Assembly: GCF_051020985.1 (NCBI RefSeq)
Contig: NC_135002.1
Location: forward strand, 6,076,001-6,140,000
Length of the DNA stretch: 64,000 bases
Direction of reading: 5' to 3'
From: Nomia melanderi
Lineage: Eukaryota; Arthropoda; Insecta; Hymenoptera; Halictidae
This document shows, one piece after another, positions 35,349-46,538 of the stretch. The position numbers were made by a program, and so were the translations under genes. The stretch's first letter is position 1; every line of letters starts with the position of its first letter. Under the pieces are notes generated by a model. It was not told the origin of the DNA. It did no database searches and saw nothing but the letters and a program-made list of their open reading frames with translations.

Positions 35349-36894
35349 CGTATCGCGTCCGCTCCAGCCCGCCGCTCTATCGTCCCAGGCGGCCGGAAAC
35401 AAAACACGATCGAGAAACACTTTTCGCTGTGCGATCAAAGCGCTCGCGCGCGCACTCGGCCACCGATAATTAATCGATCTTCCCCGGTTGTCTCTCGCCG
35501 CGCACGATCGCATTCTACTTCCACGGAGCGTGCGCGCGCGGGCGCGCGCGTAACGAACTCGTATCGCGACTGATTATCGTTTCATTAAGTCTCATCTGGA
35601 CAGGCCAGCCACAACAGATGTTTATGCAAATCCGACGTTACAGGACGCCGATCCGTAGAAACGCGAAACACAAACTGCAGAGGCTCCTCGTTTTTTCCAT
35701 CGACGACCCGGCGTCCCTTTCGTTCTATCGTCTCGTTGCTTCACCGAGACTTGACAATTAATTCAATGAATGGAAATGTTATTCGGGACCGTGTCGATAC
35801 TGCCGCCAGCTTATGAATATTTATCCTCTATAAGGTAATTTACTGCTACGATAAATATATGTATGTATATTTCCGTCTTCTGTTCGCTAATTATTGCAGC
35901 TAATTGGAGAGAGAATTATGTGACAACAGGTCGAGCGTTCGCTTCGCGGATCGTTCGTTCTCTATCGAAACTTCGCTGTCGGTTCCCCACTTTTCGCCAA
36001 GAACCTCGCTCACCGGTGTCTCCTTTGTTTTATCGAGCACAGCGCGAGGCAAAATTCTTACCGGGCTGCGTTATACTTTCTACCTTTTCCTATTTCAACT
36101 TTTACTTTCGGCTAATCAACCATCTACGGAGCGCGCAAAATTCCCTGATCGCTGGGAACGCGCCAGTACCGGTACTGCGGCGGGTCTACCGTGAACACCG
36201 TCGGCTCCTCGCGATCGGCGAACAGCAGCCTCGAAGCGGTTTCTTGAAACGGCCGTTTCGAAAAAGCAAATGAAATCGCCGCTCGTAATATCGCGTTACA
36301 AACTGCGCGCCGGGTCTATCGCGGCAGATATCGAAGCCGGTATCTCGCGCGCAACCACCGCCGCGTTACGTCCGCGCGCACGCGTTCCTGCCGATCTGAT
36401 AGCCACGCCGATCGCGTGAATCACCGTCGCCCGAAAAGAACCGCGGAAAGATCGCCGACGATCGCGGCCGTTCCGCAATTTCGCCTGTTGATCGGCTGAC
36501 AATCTGTTAAAACACGCGTAACAGGTTCACGTTAATAATAGCCCTACACACGGTCGCGATACACGTACCGATACTGGCAACTATTTTAGAGTCCTCAATA
36601 TATTCAGTGTTGCGTGGATCGTCGATAGCACAAAACTGAATCGAATTACTGTAATTTGTTCGATCGACCGATAATTGCTGGCGAACTTTTCAGTTACTGG
36701 AGAAGCTATCTGAATAGGATGATATTTTAATATTCGCCGAGGGGAGTGTAAACACGACGAAATTTGATTGGATAAATCAGTACTGTAGCTTCTTAATTTG
36801 TAACTTTGTGAAATGCTCCGTTGCCGGAGTGGTATCTTCTGTTCTAACGATTCCAACTAATACGATCAGTGAATCACCGACGATCAACCGGTTC

Positions 36895-37180
36895 CACTGT
36901 CCGACGTTTTCATAGGATCACCGGTGAACAGCGAGAAACGGTGACCCGATTTCCACCGCGTTTGACACTGAAAAAATATGAAAAGTCACGACGGTGTCCG
37001 CGCGCGTTTCGCAATTGCCCGTGCTCGTCGGCTGACGTCACGTGATTTGGTTATCCGACGTCTTCACGGAATCGGCGAACGGTATCAGGAAACGGTGACC
37101 GCGATTTCCGTGAGCGCGGAAAAATAAGAAAACGAACCGCGTTGTCGCGGTGTTCGCTCGCGATCGCCGGTTGTGCAACT
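36895..37180. repeat. Diverged tandem duplication, about 154 bp
   Basis: 'ccgacgttttca' at 36901 corresponds to 'ccgacgtcttca' at 37055. 'gagaaacggtgacc', 'cgatttcc' and 'gaaaaaatatgaaaa' follow in the same order in both units. There are about 1.9 units. Confidence 0.65.
37033..37044. promoter_or_regulatory. Overlapping CRE and E-box, TGACGTCACGTG
   Basis: A full cAMP-response-element palindrome TGACGTCA overlaps a CACGTG E-box by two bases, at the junction of the two tandem units at 36895-37180. Such composites can be bound by bZIP and bHLH factors; use here is unknown. Confidence 0.35.
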
Positions 37181-37856
37181 CCCGATCATCCGAGTTTCTC
37201 TTAATTAGCACTGGAAAACCGCCTCGCGACGCATCGCGCGATGAAAGGAGCGAGCGAACCGCCGCCTCCGACCGTTCGTGCCCGGCCGCCTTTTTCCGCG
37301 GCCGATCTTAATTTGTCGTTAATTGCTCCGTGTAATCGTTTATCTTGATGCCGGTTAGACCAGCTGCTTAATGCAGCCGCGATAGACAATATTCCGGCTG
37401 ATAACCGCGGGCTCCGAACGATCGAACGGGATTTTCCGTGAATGAAGGCGGTTATCAATTCCGCGCGCGACTCGTTCGAGTCTACGCCATGGCCAACCGT
37501 TTGCATTCTGAATTAAGGCGTCCTCGGTTATTTCGTTCGCCGTACTTGCTCCGTATGTAACACTTCATTACGCGTTTAAGACATATTCCCGTAAATATAT
37601 TCCGCCACCGTTAGTTCGTATAAATTCAACCGATCGAGTGGGTAGAATTGAATTAAGCAGGATTGGAAGAATCTTCGAATCTGTGTTCGTATTAACCTAC
37701 TTGAAAGAAGGGAATCTTATTGGAATACGAATGTATGCACGATTTCTAAGACCATAGTAGAATAGTAGAATCTATCAATCTACCTCTTGAAATCTTGCAA
37801 AATTTCGTATTAATTATCAATTACTATAGTTTGTTGAATTAAACCACCTAATGCGG

Positions 37857-37906
37857 CTACATTCAGCAAAACCAACGTGCAATAATAATAATCCAATTCA
37901 AACAAT
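37857..37906. mobile_element. Relic resembling family D interior (D3)
   Basis: 'gctacattcagc' ... 'cgtgcaataataataat' ... 'aattcaa' ... 'aattt' aligns with D2's interior at about 60826-60878. The A2 element starts directly after, where D2 has TTAA, so A2 seems to have inserted into an older D-like copy. The D termini are not recognisable. Confidence 0.5.
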
Positions 37907-38119
37907 TTAACCCTTTACGGAGGAATGTCGACGTTTTGACGAGATCAAACTTTCATATTTCGAATACAGAGTTGTGAACGAATGACTCAATAACTCAAAC
38001 AGCAAGGGATCAGTGCATAGTTTCCTTTTTCTCTATTGTTTAAGCACACGAGATATAATTTGGCCTAATCTGCTGAAGGTTCTATGTACTTTGAAGAATC
38101 TTCGTCCGCAAAGGGTTAA
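37907..38119 (+). mobile_element. TTAA element, family A copy A2
   Basis: TTAA at 37907-37910 starts TTAACCCTTTACGGAGGAAT; the right terminus, reverse-complemented, is TTAACCCTTTGCGGACGAAG, with TTAA at 38116-38119. It is 205 bp between the TTAAs and is the best-preserved A copy together with A4. The 71-codon frame that starts inside it at 38013 is repeat sequence, not a gene. Confidence 0.92.
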
Positions 38120-39328
38120 TACTACATTTTCCCCGTTCTGCGTATTTTGCTCCATGAAATCCTGCGGAATTCGATGCGTTAAAGTTCCTCAATACGAAAT
38201 TTCAGTGAATTATCGAAAAATTTCGTAAATCATCTCTACCTCGTTACACTTACAAGATCAATGCGATCTCCCGCGAGTATCGCACGATTTTTCGAGCCGA
38301 TACAGATTCTATCGTTAACGAGCATCTGCCTTAATGCCTCCTTTCGCTGCTCTCCGATGTTTTATTACTCTCCACCTCTCCCTCCCGTTCGTTTCTTTTC
38401 CCTCATCCATATCTGTCGTTCCTCGGGCCTGCCCAATATCCTCCCCGTCCCTCCTCGGATCGTCCGTTCCGCTTGCTCCGCGGATCCTCGATCCCTCGAT
38501 CCCCAGGAGCGTTTCGAGCCCGGGACACGTTTATCGGCCGGGCCGATCGGCGAAACGCCACCTCGCGATAATTGTGAAATATTAATAATAACGCGAAAGC
38601 GCGGGGAGCGCGGGCCGGATCACGAGCCCGGACATCGGCCGTTCTCGCGATCGAGGAGACGGGATCCGGAGATCGAAGACGTGCGGCCGTCGGAGCTCGT
38701 TAGGCTATGTCCTCACTGATGCAACGTCGGAGCAGTTTTTGCTGAACCGTTACTGCCTGGTTCAAGACACTTTCTATTGGACATGGCTGATTACGTAATG
38801 AAACAGTATATATTTTTCGGTGTAACTTTATTATAACGGATGTGAAAAACACGTCTTTCAAGTTCTCGAATGCGAATCACTAGGAATACCCAAAAGTTGG
38901 GATACGCTTTTCTTTATAAGTCCCTTGACTTCGCGTGACAAAATCCAGACACGTCTGGTTGCCTTTCTATCGCCTTTGTTTAAACTAAAGATATATGAAC
39001 GTTGGACATCGTTGCTTTTGCTAGCTTAGCATTAGTAAATTCAACGCTTTCAACTTGTACCTGCTTACAGAGATAACTTTTTATATTGAAACGTACAGCT
39101 ACCTCTGAAATATGCACCTCATGACTTTGATACGGGATAACTTTACGTTTTACATATCAGTTATTCCTTTAAAGCAGCGATAGAGGATAGAATATATATC
39201 ACAATGCTACACTGTTATTGATTCCTTTATATCGAAGGTGAATGGTATTACAGAGGAATATTACAATCCTTAAATTATGCTATTACATATTTGTACGATA
39301 GTCTTATAACAGTTTTGACTAACGTCAA
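38120..39328. other. Gene-free background, 38.1-39.3 kb
   Basis: No gene recognised. CpG-rich at about 38380-38720, AT-rich after 38780. A 152-codon frame at 38261-38719 is P/S/R-rich without a recognisable domain. Confidence 0.6.
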
Positions 39329-39813
39329 TTAACCACTTGCGCTGAAAGTAAATTCAGAAATTTGGCAGTCTCCTGCGACGAATTTTGTTTTTACCTATTT
39401 TACGCTGATATGTACACTTATTTTGTTTGTTAACCTCTTAGGCACGACGCGCCACTGTAGTGGCTCCGTCGCTACTAATATATTATAGATCATACCCAAT
39501 TACTAATTATTAAAGTAAATTGTTAAAGTTGAATTACGTGTATCATATCTTTCAGAAAAATTATAATTTAATCATCGAAAACTTCATTCCAATGTACTCG
39601 CGTAGAAAACTGCATTGTCCGTACAGAACTCTGCCGTACAGAGAAACAGCCGCGCAAAATTCAGTTGTGCCTAAGAGGTTAATCATTCTGTGTAGAGTGA
39701 TACATGTCGAAGTAATCTAATAAAGATTGTCAATGTGTGAAAGACATCATTGAGAATTTCGAGATAGAAGCGTCTCAACCTGCGCGTCACGTCTTTCCAG
39801 CGCAAGTGGTTAA
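39329..39813 (+). mobile_element. TTAA element, family G copy G1 (contains H1)
   Basis: The outer termini are nearly perfect: left TTAACCACTTGCGCTGAAAG, right (reverse-complemented) TTAACCACTTGCGCTGGAAA, with TTAA at 39329-39332 and 39810-39813. The element is interrupted by H1 at 39430-39682. Its interior matches G2 at 25-284 on both sides of H1. Without H1 and one TTAA it would be about 230 bp. Confidence 0.92.
39430..39682. mobile_element. TTAA element H1 nested inside G1
   Basis: The termini are TTAACCTCTTAGGCACGACG and, reverse-complemented, TTAACCTCTTAGGCACAACT, with TTAA at 39430-39433 and 39679-39682 and 245 bp between. A subterminal hairpin GCCACT-GT-AGTGGC lies at 39451-39464. The empty site in G2 (one TTAA at 179-182) shows that H1 inserted at TTAA and duplicated it. 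Confidence 0.93.
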
Positions 39814-39998
39814 CGTCACTCAAACGCTGATCGTGATCCAAGGGAAATTGTTTGAATTTGAAACCTACATTTACAAATCTCAGTAAGCATTCGCCAAGAA
39901 GTTACTTTTCACGCATACGACACCGGCAAAAGTTCGTCTGTTGGCCCAGTGAGGACGTAGCTTAACGCGCAGCTACCTCTCGGCCCGTATCTCGTTTC

Positions 39999-40019
39999 GC
40001 CGCGTCGCGTCGCGTCGCT
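39999..40019. repeat. (CGCGT)n pentanucleotide array
   Basis: About four units of a CGCGT/CGTCG-type pentamer, a T variant of the CCGCG arrays. Confidence 0.8.
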
Positions 40020-40255
40020 ACGCTAATAATATCGTTATGCAAATTCTCGCGGGCCTTCGCCGGCGAGCTTCCGACGGAACGATTCTCGGCGCGGTCCGGT
40101 TCGATCGAATCGAGTCGTAATTCAATTCGCGGCCACCGGTACCGCGGCGAGATAAATGTCGGAAAATTAGGGGTTCGAGTGGGCCCGCGTCCACGTTAAT
40201 TGAATGTCTGACGGGGGATGAACGAGGAACGGTTCCAGAATACCGATCCCAGGCC

Positions 40256-40490
40256 TCTCCTTCTTCTGTTTCAAGAAAAAGGGACGTCTCGATCCGTTCC
40301 GATTATAACGGTCTTCGATTAATTCCGCGATAATTTTTGAGTTATGCCGGACATTCATGATAGTCGAGAGCGCCCTTTCTTACTTTCCTCCGGGAGGATT
40401 CTTCGATCGGCCCCGGATTATAATGGTCTCCGATTAATTTTGACGATAATTTTCGGATTACGTTGCGCACTCACGATAATCGAGTCTTAT
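40256..40490. repeat. Diverged tandem duplication, about 115 bp
   Basis: 'gattataacggtcttcgatta' at 40301 corresponds to 'gattataatggtctccgatta' at 40416. The following 'gataatttt(t/c)' and 'cga(t)aatcgag' motifs and the preceding 'tcgatc(c/g)g' also correspond. Two units. Confidence 0.65.
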
Positions 40491-41164
40491 GGATTCTGTA
40501 TGGAAAAATTGTTGCTCCGAGTGTGTAACGGCCGTGCTCGGCGCGCACGTTGTAGACGTTAATGTTGCCACTGATGGGAGGGTGGGGGTCGGGGCGGTTA
40601 ACGATGTACAGTAACTTTGTTTTTTGATCGAGCGATCGGCGAATTGATTTCCTTTTTCGAGTGATCGTTTTGCACAGAGTATATAGGGGGGATGGCGAGG
40701 TTACTCGTTTGGGAATGTTGGAGTGATTCCAATGGTAATCAATTATTAAATGTATAATTGTCATATACATTCTGCGACGTTGAAAGTGCTTTCAGATTTC
40801 TTCCTGCGAACTTCTCTTATTATTAACTGCTTCGAAGATACAGGGTAATTGTATTCGCAGCGGAATCGGTGGGAATACTTTTCGCAGCGCTGCGGAACGT
40901 CTCGTGTACGATATTATTGAATAAAATTTGCAACATCGTGGTCCGCGGAGCGGCGCATCTCATGAGGTCGTCGTTCGGACGTTAAGATCCGGCAAGTTAA
41001 TAAATTGATATCGAGGGTAGGGTGATTTAGCTGGTAATTGGCTGCGAGTGGCTGCCTCGATGACTCCGGTTATCGATGAGAACCCGGTTTTTTTCGACCG
41101 CGGGCTGTTTGTCGGGTTACTATTCAATTAACGTATCGTTTCGTCTCGGATGGACGTGCAACCG

Positions 41165-41183
41165 CCGCGCCGCGCCGCGCCGC
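41165..41183. repeat. (CCGCG)n pentanucleotide array
   Basis: Nearly four CCGCG units. Confidence 0.85.
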
Positions 41184-41992
41184 ACACATGTCCCACCATT
41201 CGGTTTTCAACGAGGTTATACCGATCCCCCCGACGTTCGATTCAATTTTTCGAACCGTCGCCTTCCTCCTCTAATATATTCAACACCTTCGGAATTTTTA
41301 TTACGCAAAATTAAGTCGGTTGACGTAGCATGCGGATCGTGCAACCTTATCAACGAAGCAGCGTCATTATTCTCACTGGGAATGAAGTTCGTGATAAATC
41401 GAACACGAATCCTGCATTCTGGTTCGTTTCGGAACGGTAACAGTTCCACTTTCGTGTATCTACATCGACGAATTGATTCGCCGATTCCTTTACTTTGTAT
41501 ATTCATGCGCTCGCTACACTTTCGAACTCGACGATGCAAATGTATCAATTTTTTCGGTTCTCGTACTCGTCGGATAGAAATGATGAGGTCAGCGTTTATA
41601 AGGAATTTCGCGTTACCAATTCCTTCCGTTGTATATTACCATCGCAGCTGAAAGACGTAACCAACAATTTAACCGTATACAGCCACGCACAATTTATTAC
41701 GTCTCGCTCTGAAATATCCAAGGCTACCCATTTCGATATCCAATGACTCGACAGAGGAAAATTCAATCTTTTAACGGACGCTTTTTAATTGGAAACAATC
41801 TTTGTTTTATACGCTACAATTACAGACGAAGAACATATCTATTATCGAAACAGTCCACTTAAATCTTATCAAACCTCTCTGAACTTATACCTCCCGCAAA
41901 CCTGTTTCTCAATTGCTAGTGCCTAACGATCCATAAAATTACGCTGATTTAAAACAAAATAAACGACATTCAAGATTCCCTTATACTTCGAT

Positions 41993-42507
41993 TTCAATCC
42001 TTCGCGGATGTCGACACTTAGACGAGATGAAATTTTCGTATTTCGAAGACCGAGTCTCAAACAGCCGATTGAATTATTTGAACAGCAAGGGATCAGCGCA
42101 TACTTTCCTTATTTTCTACTGTTTAAGCAATTGATGTATAATTTAACCCTCTGTTGGCCCATGTAACTTAGAAGTCACACATCAGTATATTGGCATCTTG
42201 TTGATTTATTTCATTCAGCACTCAAACTGGTGAATAAAATTAAGTGATCAGTTAACTGAAACTTCCGTACACTCAGGCGTGAAGGTTTAACGTCATTATA
42301 ACTTGAAAGTGACGAAATATATTCGTTCGATGAAGTTATTGAAAGTATCGAATACATTGTTAATTCGTATTCATATGTGGATATTTATTAATTTTGTACT
42401 GCATAGATTTTGTTACAGTCGCGAACAGAAATTCGGCCCACAGAGGGTTAACTTCATCTCGCGAAGGTTTCGTATGTTTCTAAGAACCTCCGTCCGCAAA
42501 GGGTTAA
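41993..42507 (+). mobile_element. TTAA element, family A copy A3 (contains I1)
   Basis: The right terminus, reverse-complemented, is TTAACCCTTTGCGGACGGAG with TTAA at 42504-42507; the left end is worn (TTCAATCCTTCGCGGATG). The interior matches A2 and A4. It is interrupted at 42143-42451 by element I1. Without the insertion it would be about 210 bp. Confidence 0.88.
42143..42451. mobile_element. TTAA element I1 nested inside A3
   Basis: TTAA at 42143-42146 starts TTAACCCTCTGTTGGCCCAT; the right terminus, reverse-complemented, is TTAACCCTCTGTGGGCCGAA, with TTAA at 42448-42451 and 301 bp between. A subterminal hairpin TGTAACTT-AG-AAGTCACA (one mismatch) lies at 42162-42179. Other A copies mostly read TTAG where A3 has TTAA, so one base change appears to have created the target. 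A 101-codon frame from 42303 that crosses the I1/A3 boundary is not a gene. Confidence 0.92.
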
Positions 42508-43434
42508 ACGTGACAAAGCCTCGCAAATTACGGCCAGCACTCCCGCGCGATGGCGGAATCCTTATTGGCGGTTGTACAGCGAGTGGCTGCTTTGATCAGG
42601 AGCGGTAGAAAAAGTGTTAACAAAAATCGTCGGAGGTACGAAACTCTATTTGCGGACGCGTCCCGCGCCAGGTGCCCGGGCGGCGAGGATGGGAAAACCG
42701 TATCGCGATAAAAGGACGAGTAAATCGGTCTCCGAGATTGCGTTTCGCGTGACTCCGTCCCGGAGCCGCTGCCCCGGCTTCGTTGCGTATATGCGTGCGC
42801 CTTCTCCTGAATAATGTAGCCAACCTTTATCAGCATAACCTCGGACGAGTGGCGGCGGGACTCTCGAGGAGCCAGCCCGCAGATACTTGGCTCATTCGCG
42901 AAAGATCGCCGGAAGATTAGGTATATATCCTCGTCCCCGTTCGACTTATCGGATCGCCGCTTGGTTTGCCGCAAATTCCCTCTGTCTCCTCTCCTCGTTT
43001 TTCCCTCCACCTCTCTCTCTCTCTCTCTCTCTCTGTCCCCCTCTTTTTCGTCCGTTCGATTCGTCCGTCCGAGCTAGAGATCGTCCGCTATTCATCTGGA
43101 CGGGAACCTGCTTACCACCGGACTTCCCACGAAAATTTCCTTTGTTCCGGTGACGGAGAGGTTCATCTTTGCCTTGTTCGTGTTGCTTCGATTGGTAGAA
43201 TTCCGGTGCACTGTTTGCAGATTCGTCGCACTCGCGTGACATTCGCGCCGCGTTTGTATGTACGTGGATGGTGACGTGATTGGGGACTGTGGGACTCTTC
43301 GATTCGTGAATAATGTGTTGTTGGTTAATTGTCTGATATCGAAATGAAGTATGATTAGTATAAATATCATTCTATCGACGTTCGATCTGTCGACTAAATA
43401 TTATTCACGCGTGAATGTCGAAATAATTCTCTTG
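42508..43434. other. Gene-free background, 42.5-43.4 kb
   Basis: No gene recognised. CpG-rich at about 42530-43140 with a CT run. A 160-codon minus-strand frame crosses this island without a recognisable domain. Confidence 0.6.
43011..43034. repeat. (CT)12 microsatellite
   Basis: An uninterrupted CT run. Confidence 0.95.
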
Positions 43435-43673
43435 TTAACTCATTGCGTACTGGTAACGAAAAATCTGGTTTTCATATAGACACTTAGCTATGCAATTTTG
43501 ATAATTAGCATTTAAAAAAATATTCGATTTGATACGAATTGATTATCCATTTAGAATATATTACATAACAATATGATACTTGAGTTTTTATATGCATAGC
43601 GGTGTAAGTTGATCTCACCGAGGATTGCACAGAGTTCAGTTTTCTGAAAATTGGCCGGTGCGCAATGTGTTAA
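43435..43673 (+). mobile_element. TTAA element, family D copy D1
   Basis: TTAA at 43435-43438 starts TTAACTCATTGCGTACTGGT; the right terminus, reverse-complemented, is TTAACACATTGCGCACCGGC, with TTAA at 43670-43673. The interior ('agacacttagc', 'tttagaatatattac', 'tcagttttctgaa') matches D2 at 60618. AT-rich and non-coding. Confidence 0.9.
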
Positions 43674-44328
43674 TATTTCATTTGTGGAGTAAATGTGTTC
43701 TTGAACGCAGTATGCGTTTCTCCCGACGAATGATGTTCACAACTTCGAGACAAAAGTCCACCGGACTGGAGGCCTCCGCAAACCGCGTCGATCAAACAAA
43801 AACCCCAACCCCCGGCTCGCGTTGACGAGCGAGCGAGCGGAACGTTCAAAACGCGCGCTGCGAGGACGCAGCGGAATTAGCATCGGCGTAATAAGCGATA
43901 TCGCGGGATCGTTCGTACGCTATCGTAAATTCCTCGCGGCAACGGTCGCAGATAGCTCGGCCCGATAAAAAAAGGTGTGCACACAAACTCGGGACACGCG
44001 TTCGCGCAACGCAGCCGACAAAGTTTTCACTCGCTCGCCTCCCCCTCCCGATTCGAATAATTTCCCTAGGCGTGTGGGCGGCAAGGGGGAAAAAAGGAGG
44101 CGGCAGGGTTGCGCTCGCTCGATTTTTTTTTATCCTCCTCCGCCGACGAGCTACTAAGCCGACAGGAAACGAAGCGGGAGATAGTCCACGAGCGGCGACG
44201 CCATTGCAGCGAGATAAAACAGCGATAGGGAGATCAATGAAGGCGATAGTTGAAGTTATTACCGGATAGAGGAAGCGGGTCGGGACGAAGACGGAAACGG
44301 ACGAAAAGAGAGAGTGAGATCGAGTGTG

Positions 44329-44352
44329 AGAGAGAGAGAGAGAGAGAGAGAG
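44329..44352. repeat. (AG)12 microsatellite
   Basis: An uninterrupted AG run inside a purine-rich stretch. Confidence 0.92.
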
Positions 44353-44538
44353 GGTGGGGGAGAGGGAGAAATGAAGAGAAACAGAGAAGCGGGTCCGGGG
44401 TTTGACGATGGAACAAACGGGGAAAGGGAGCAGAGGACACGAAACACGTAAAGCAGGAAAGAGATCAAAGAAACAAAGATGAAAAAGGATTCCCCGGCCG
44501 ACGGAGAAGGAGAAACGACGCGTTCGAGTTACGAGGCC

Positions 44539-44670
44539 GATAAAGATGGATAGAGGAACAGCGTGGCGGTTGGGAGAGTGGTGGGGAAAGGGTGGAAAGG
44601 TTCCCGGTGCTCGGCCGCGGGGGCCCGATAAGCAGAAACAGTTATCAAGGAATGGAAATGACTGATAAAG
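44539..44670. promoter_or_regulatory. GATAA motif cluster, candidate enhancer
   Basis: GATAA/TTATC words occur at 44539, 44627, 44642 and 44664, plus a GGATAG at 44548. Three lie within 45 bp (GATAAG, TTATCA, GATAAAG). Motif evidence only. Confidence 0.3.
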
Positions 44671-44812
44671 CAGGCGGCTCGCCGGCGCTGCTACGTTTTT
44701 AATATTACATTAAGGCGGGATCGCAACGACCGCGACGGAATTCGCCTACCCCTGTGCGCGGCCGGGTTGACGCATCGCTCCCGAACACGCGAAATTTCAC
44801 GGGCCTCCGCGT

Positions 44813-44833
44813 CGCGCCGCGCCGCGCCGCGCC
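44813..44833. repeat. (CGCGC/CCGCG)n pentanucleotide array
   Basis: About four units of the CCGCG pentamer. Confidence 0.85.
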
Positions 44834-45193
44834 GGGAGCCGTGCGCGATGATTTAATTAACGGCGCACGGGAAGCCCGCGAAGAAAGTGGGAGAATGGAA
44901 GCGGGGGACGATAGGAAATGTGATTACCCGCGATGTTTTCGAGATCGCTGGAAATTTAGGGAATTAGAAAGGTTGGAATGACGGTGATGCTCGCATGGGG
45001 GTGTCTTTGGTCAGTGTTCCTGGGGTTTACGAGTGAGACGTATGGTGGAATTGCGACGATGTCGAGGCTGAGAAGGAAGTTAGTTAGTATAGATTTAATG
45101 CGAGGAGAAGATTCTTTAGGGGTGAGTTTTATACGTGGAGGGTCGGTTTTCATGGAAATTATGGCTATGCGGACATTAGTCGGAGAATTCAAA

Positions 45194-45438
45194 TTAACCC
45201 TGTGCACTCGAGCGGCGCATTTCAATCGCCATTTGATTTGACCGAACGAAATGATCAAATTTAGAATTTAATATCAAATTTTATGTAATGTATCGACACA
45301 TGGAACATCGAAATAAACTAGTTCTGTCACTTAATTTATACAAGGTATTTCTTTATGTTAGTTATGGAGCATATCATTGATATTTAGTCCGAAAATAATG
45401 AATATTTGTTGAGAAAAATATTCTCTGCAAACGGTTAA
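45194..45438. mobile_element. Probable TTAA element J1
   Basis: TTAA at 45194-45197 starts TTAACCCTGTGCACTCG; the right terminus, reverse-complemented, is TTAACCGTTTGCAGAGAA, with TTAA at 45435-45438. The inverted match is short (TTAACC, then TGCA). A perfect hairpin, GAATATTT and AAATATTC with an 8-nt loop, lies at 45400-45423, similar in place to one in C2. Single copy, so less certain. Confidence 0.55.
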
Positions 45439-46330
45439 TGATGTGTCGTATTGTTAGAGCATAATCTTGAGTTTTGTGAATTGTTCGTTAATTCGAATAT
45501 AGTTGTAGTTTCAAGAAAGAAGCATGTACAGTTTCATTACGTGAAAATATAGTTTCTAATGCGAGAGGAATGGAAGATTTAGGCACGGTAACATCCGACG
45601 CGACAGGAGTAAATACAAAATGGCGAGTCCGTATCGATCGATCTACGGAAACGATAAGCGTAGAGCTACCGGAGACCGCCACAGCCGCCATATTTGCATT
45701 TCGGTGACGGTTCCGAGGGAATTGCGAAATCGGTTAGATTTTTCTAAAACGACGTTCACTAGGTCCTAGTGACTAGGGTATAGTAGTGTCTCGATAGTTG
45801 TGCAACCTATTCTCTTGCACAGTGGTGGCCAACACGGTGTTCAGACTCCATGCTTCTTTTTATATAGTGCAGCGGAGTTGCGATGGTTTCTTCAAGATTG
45901 GAATCTATACGCTTATCTCGGCACTGCTATTTCTGTTTTTCTTTTCTTGTCGCTGGGTCACCGTGGTTGGAAGTCGGAATAGAATGCGATAGACTAAATC
46001 TGTATGCAGTTCTGCGCTGAACTCTCGCATATCTGTACCGCAGACTTTCGTGAGGAATTAACAAATGGATCTGTTATCGTGATTGTTCCCATATTAACGT
46101 ACGTCTCTCGTGATTACAATGTTCTTAATGTACCATTCCTACATTGTCCAACTTTAAACCCATATATATCTGTTAATCTCAATTCAACATAGAAAAACAT
46201 CCTCTAAACCCTTGTCATTAAACATCTCCAGACACATTCAGAAGCCAGAGTCTCGCTCGCTTCTCACACCGAATGGAAACAATTTCGTTCAAATAAAACA
46301 CATCGTACACACCTCCGAAATTCAAGTCGC
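45439..46330. other. Gene-free background, 45.4-46.3 kb
   Basis: No gene recognised. Mixed composition, AT-rich after about 46060. The near-palindrome CACTAGGTCCTAGTG lies at 45757-45771. Confidence 0.6.
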
Positions 46331-46538
46331 TTAACCCTTTCCCGACGAATGTCGATATTATCAGATGAAATGTTCATATTTGAAATGCTAAGTTGCAAAG
46401 GAATTACTTAATTATTTGAATAGCAAGCGATCAGTGTATACTTCCCTCTTCACTGTTGTTCAAGCATCCGACGTATAATTTAGCTTCAAATGTCCAAGCT
46501 TCGTGTACTTCAAAGAGTCTTCGTCCGCGAAGGGTTAA
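46331..46538 (+). mobile_element. TTAA element, family A copy A4
   Basis: TTAA at 46331-46334 starts TTAACCCTTTCCCGACGAAT; the right terminus, reverse-complemented, is TTAACCCTTCGCGGACGAAG, with TTAA at 46535-46538. It is 200 bp between the TTAAs, co-linear with A2 throughout. Confidence 0.92.

Larger units (their letters stand above)
33741..37856. other. Gene-free background with CpG islands, 33.7-37.9 kb
   Basis: No gene recognised. A-rich at 33750-33860, then CpG-rich at about 33870-34560, 35230-35580, 36180-36480 and 36890-37500, with AT-rich sequence from 37540. A pyrimidine run (CTCTCT/CCCTCC) lies at 34327-34370. The frames present (up to 136 codons) are R-rich with no recognisable domain. 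Confidence 0.6.
39814..41992. other. Gene-free background, 39.8-42.0 kb
   Basis: No gene recognised. CpG-rich at about 39940-40140 and 41030-41180; the rest is mixed, becoming AT-rich after 41600. A 191-codon frame at 41076-41651 has no recognisable domain. Confidence 0.6.
43674..45193. other. Gene-free background, 43.7-45.2 kb
   Basis: No gene recognised. CpG-rich at about 43750-44230 and 44690-44900. A long purine-rich, AG/GGAGA-rich stretch covers 44260-44620, which yields spurious L/S/P-rich frames on the minus strand. Confidence 0.6.

Noticed and set aside
39520..39720. 66-codon frame whose end (VIHVEVI) resembles that of a frame at 141-497 (VIHFEVI)
   Set aside because: The similarity comes from the two family G copies; it is shared transposon sequence, not a conserved protein.
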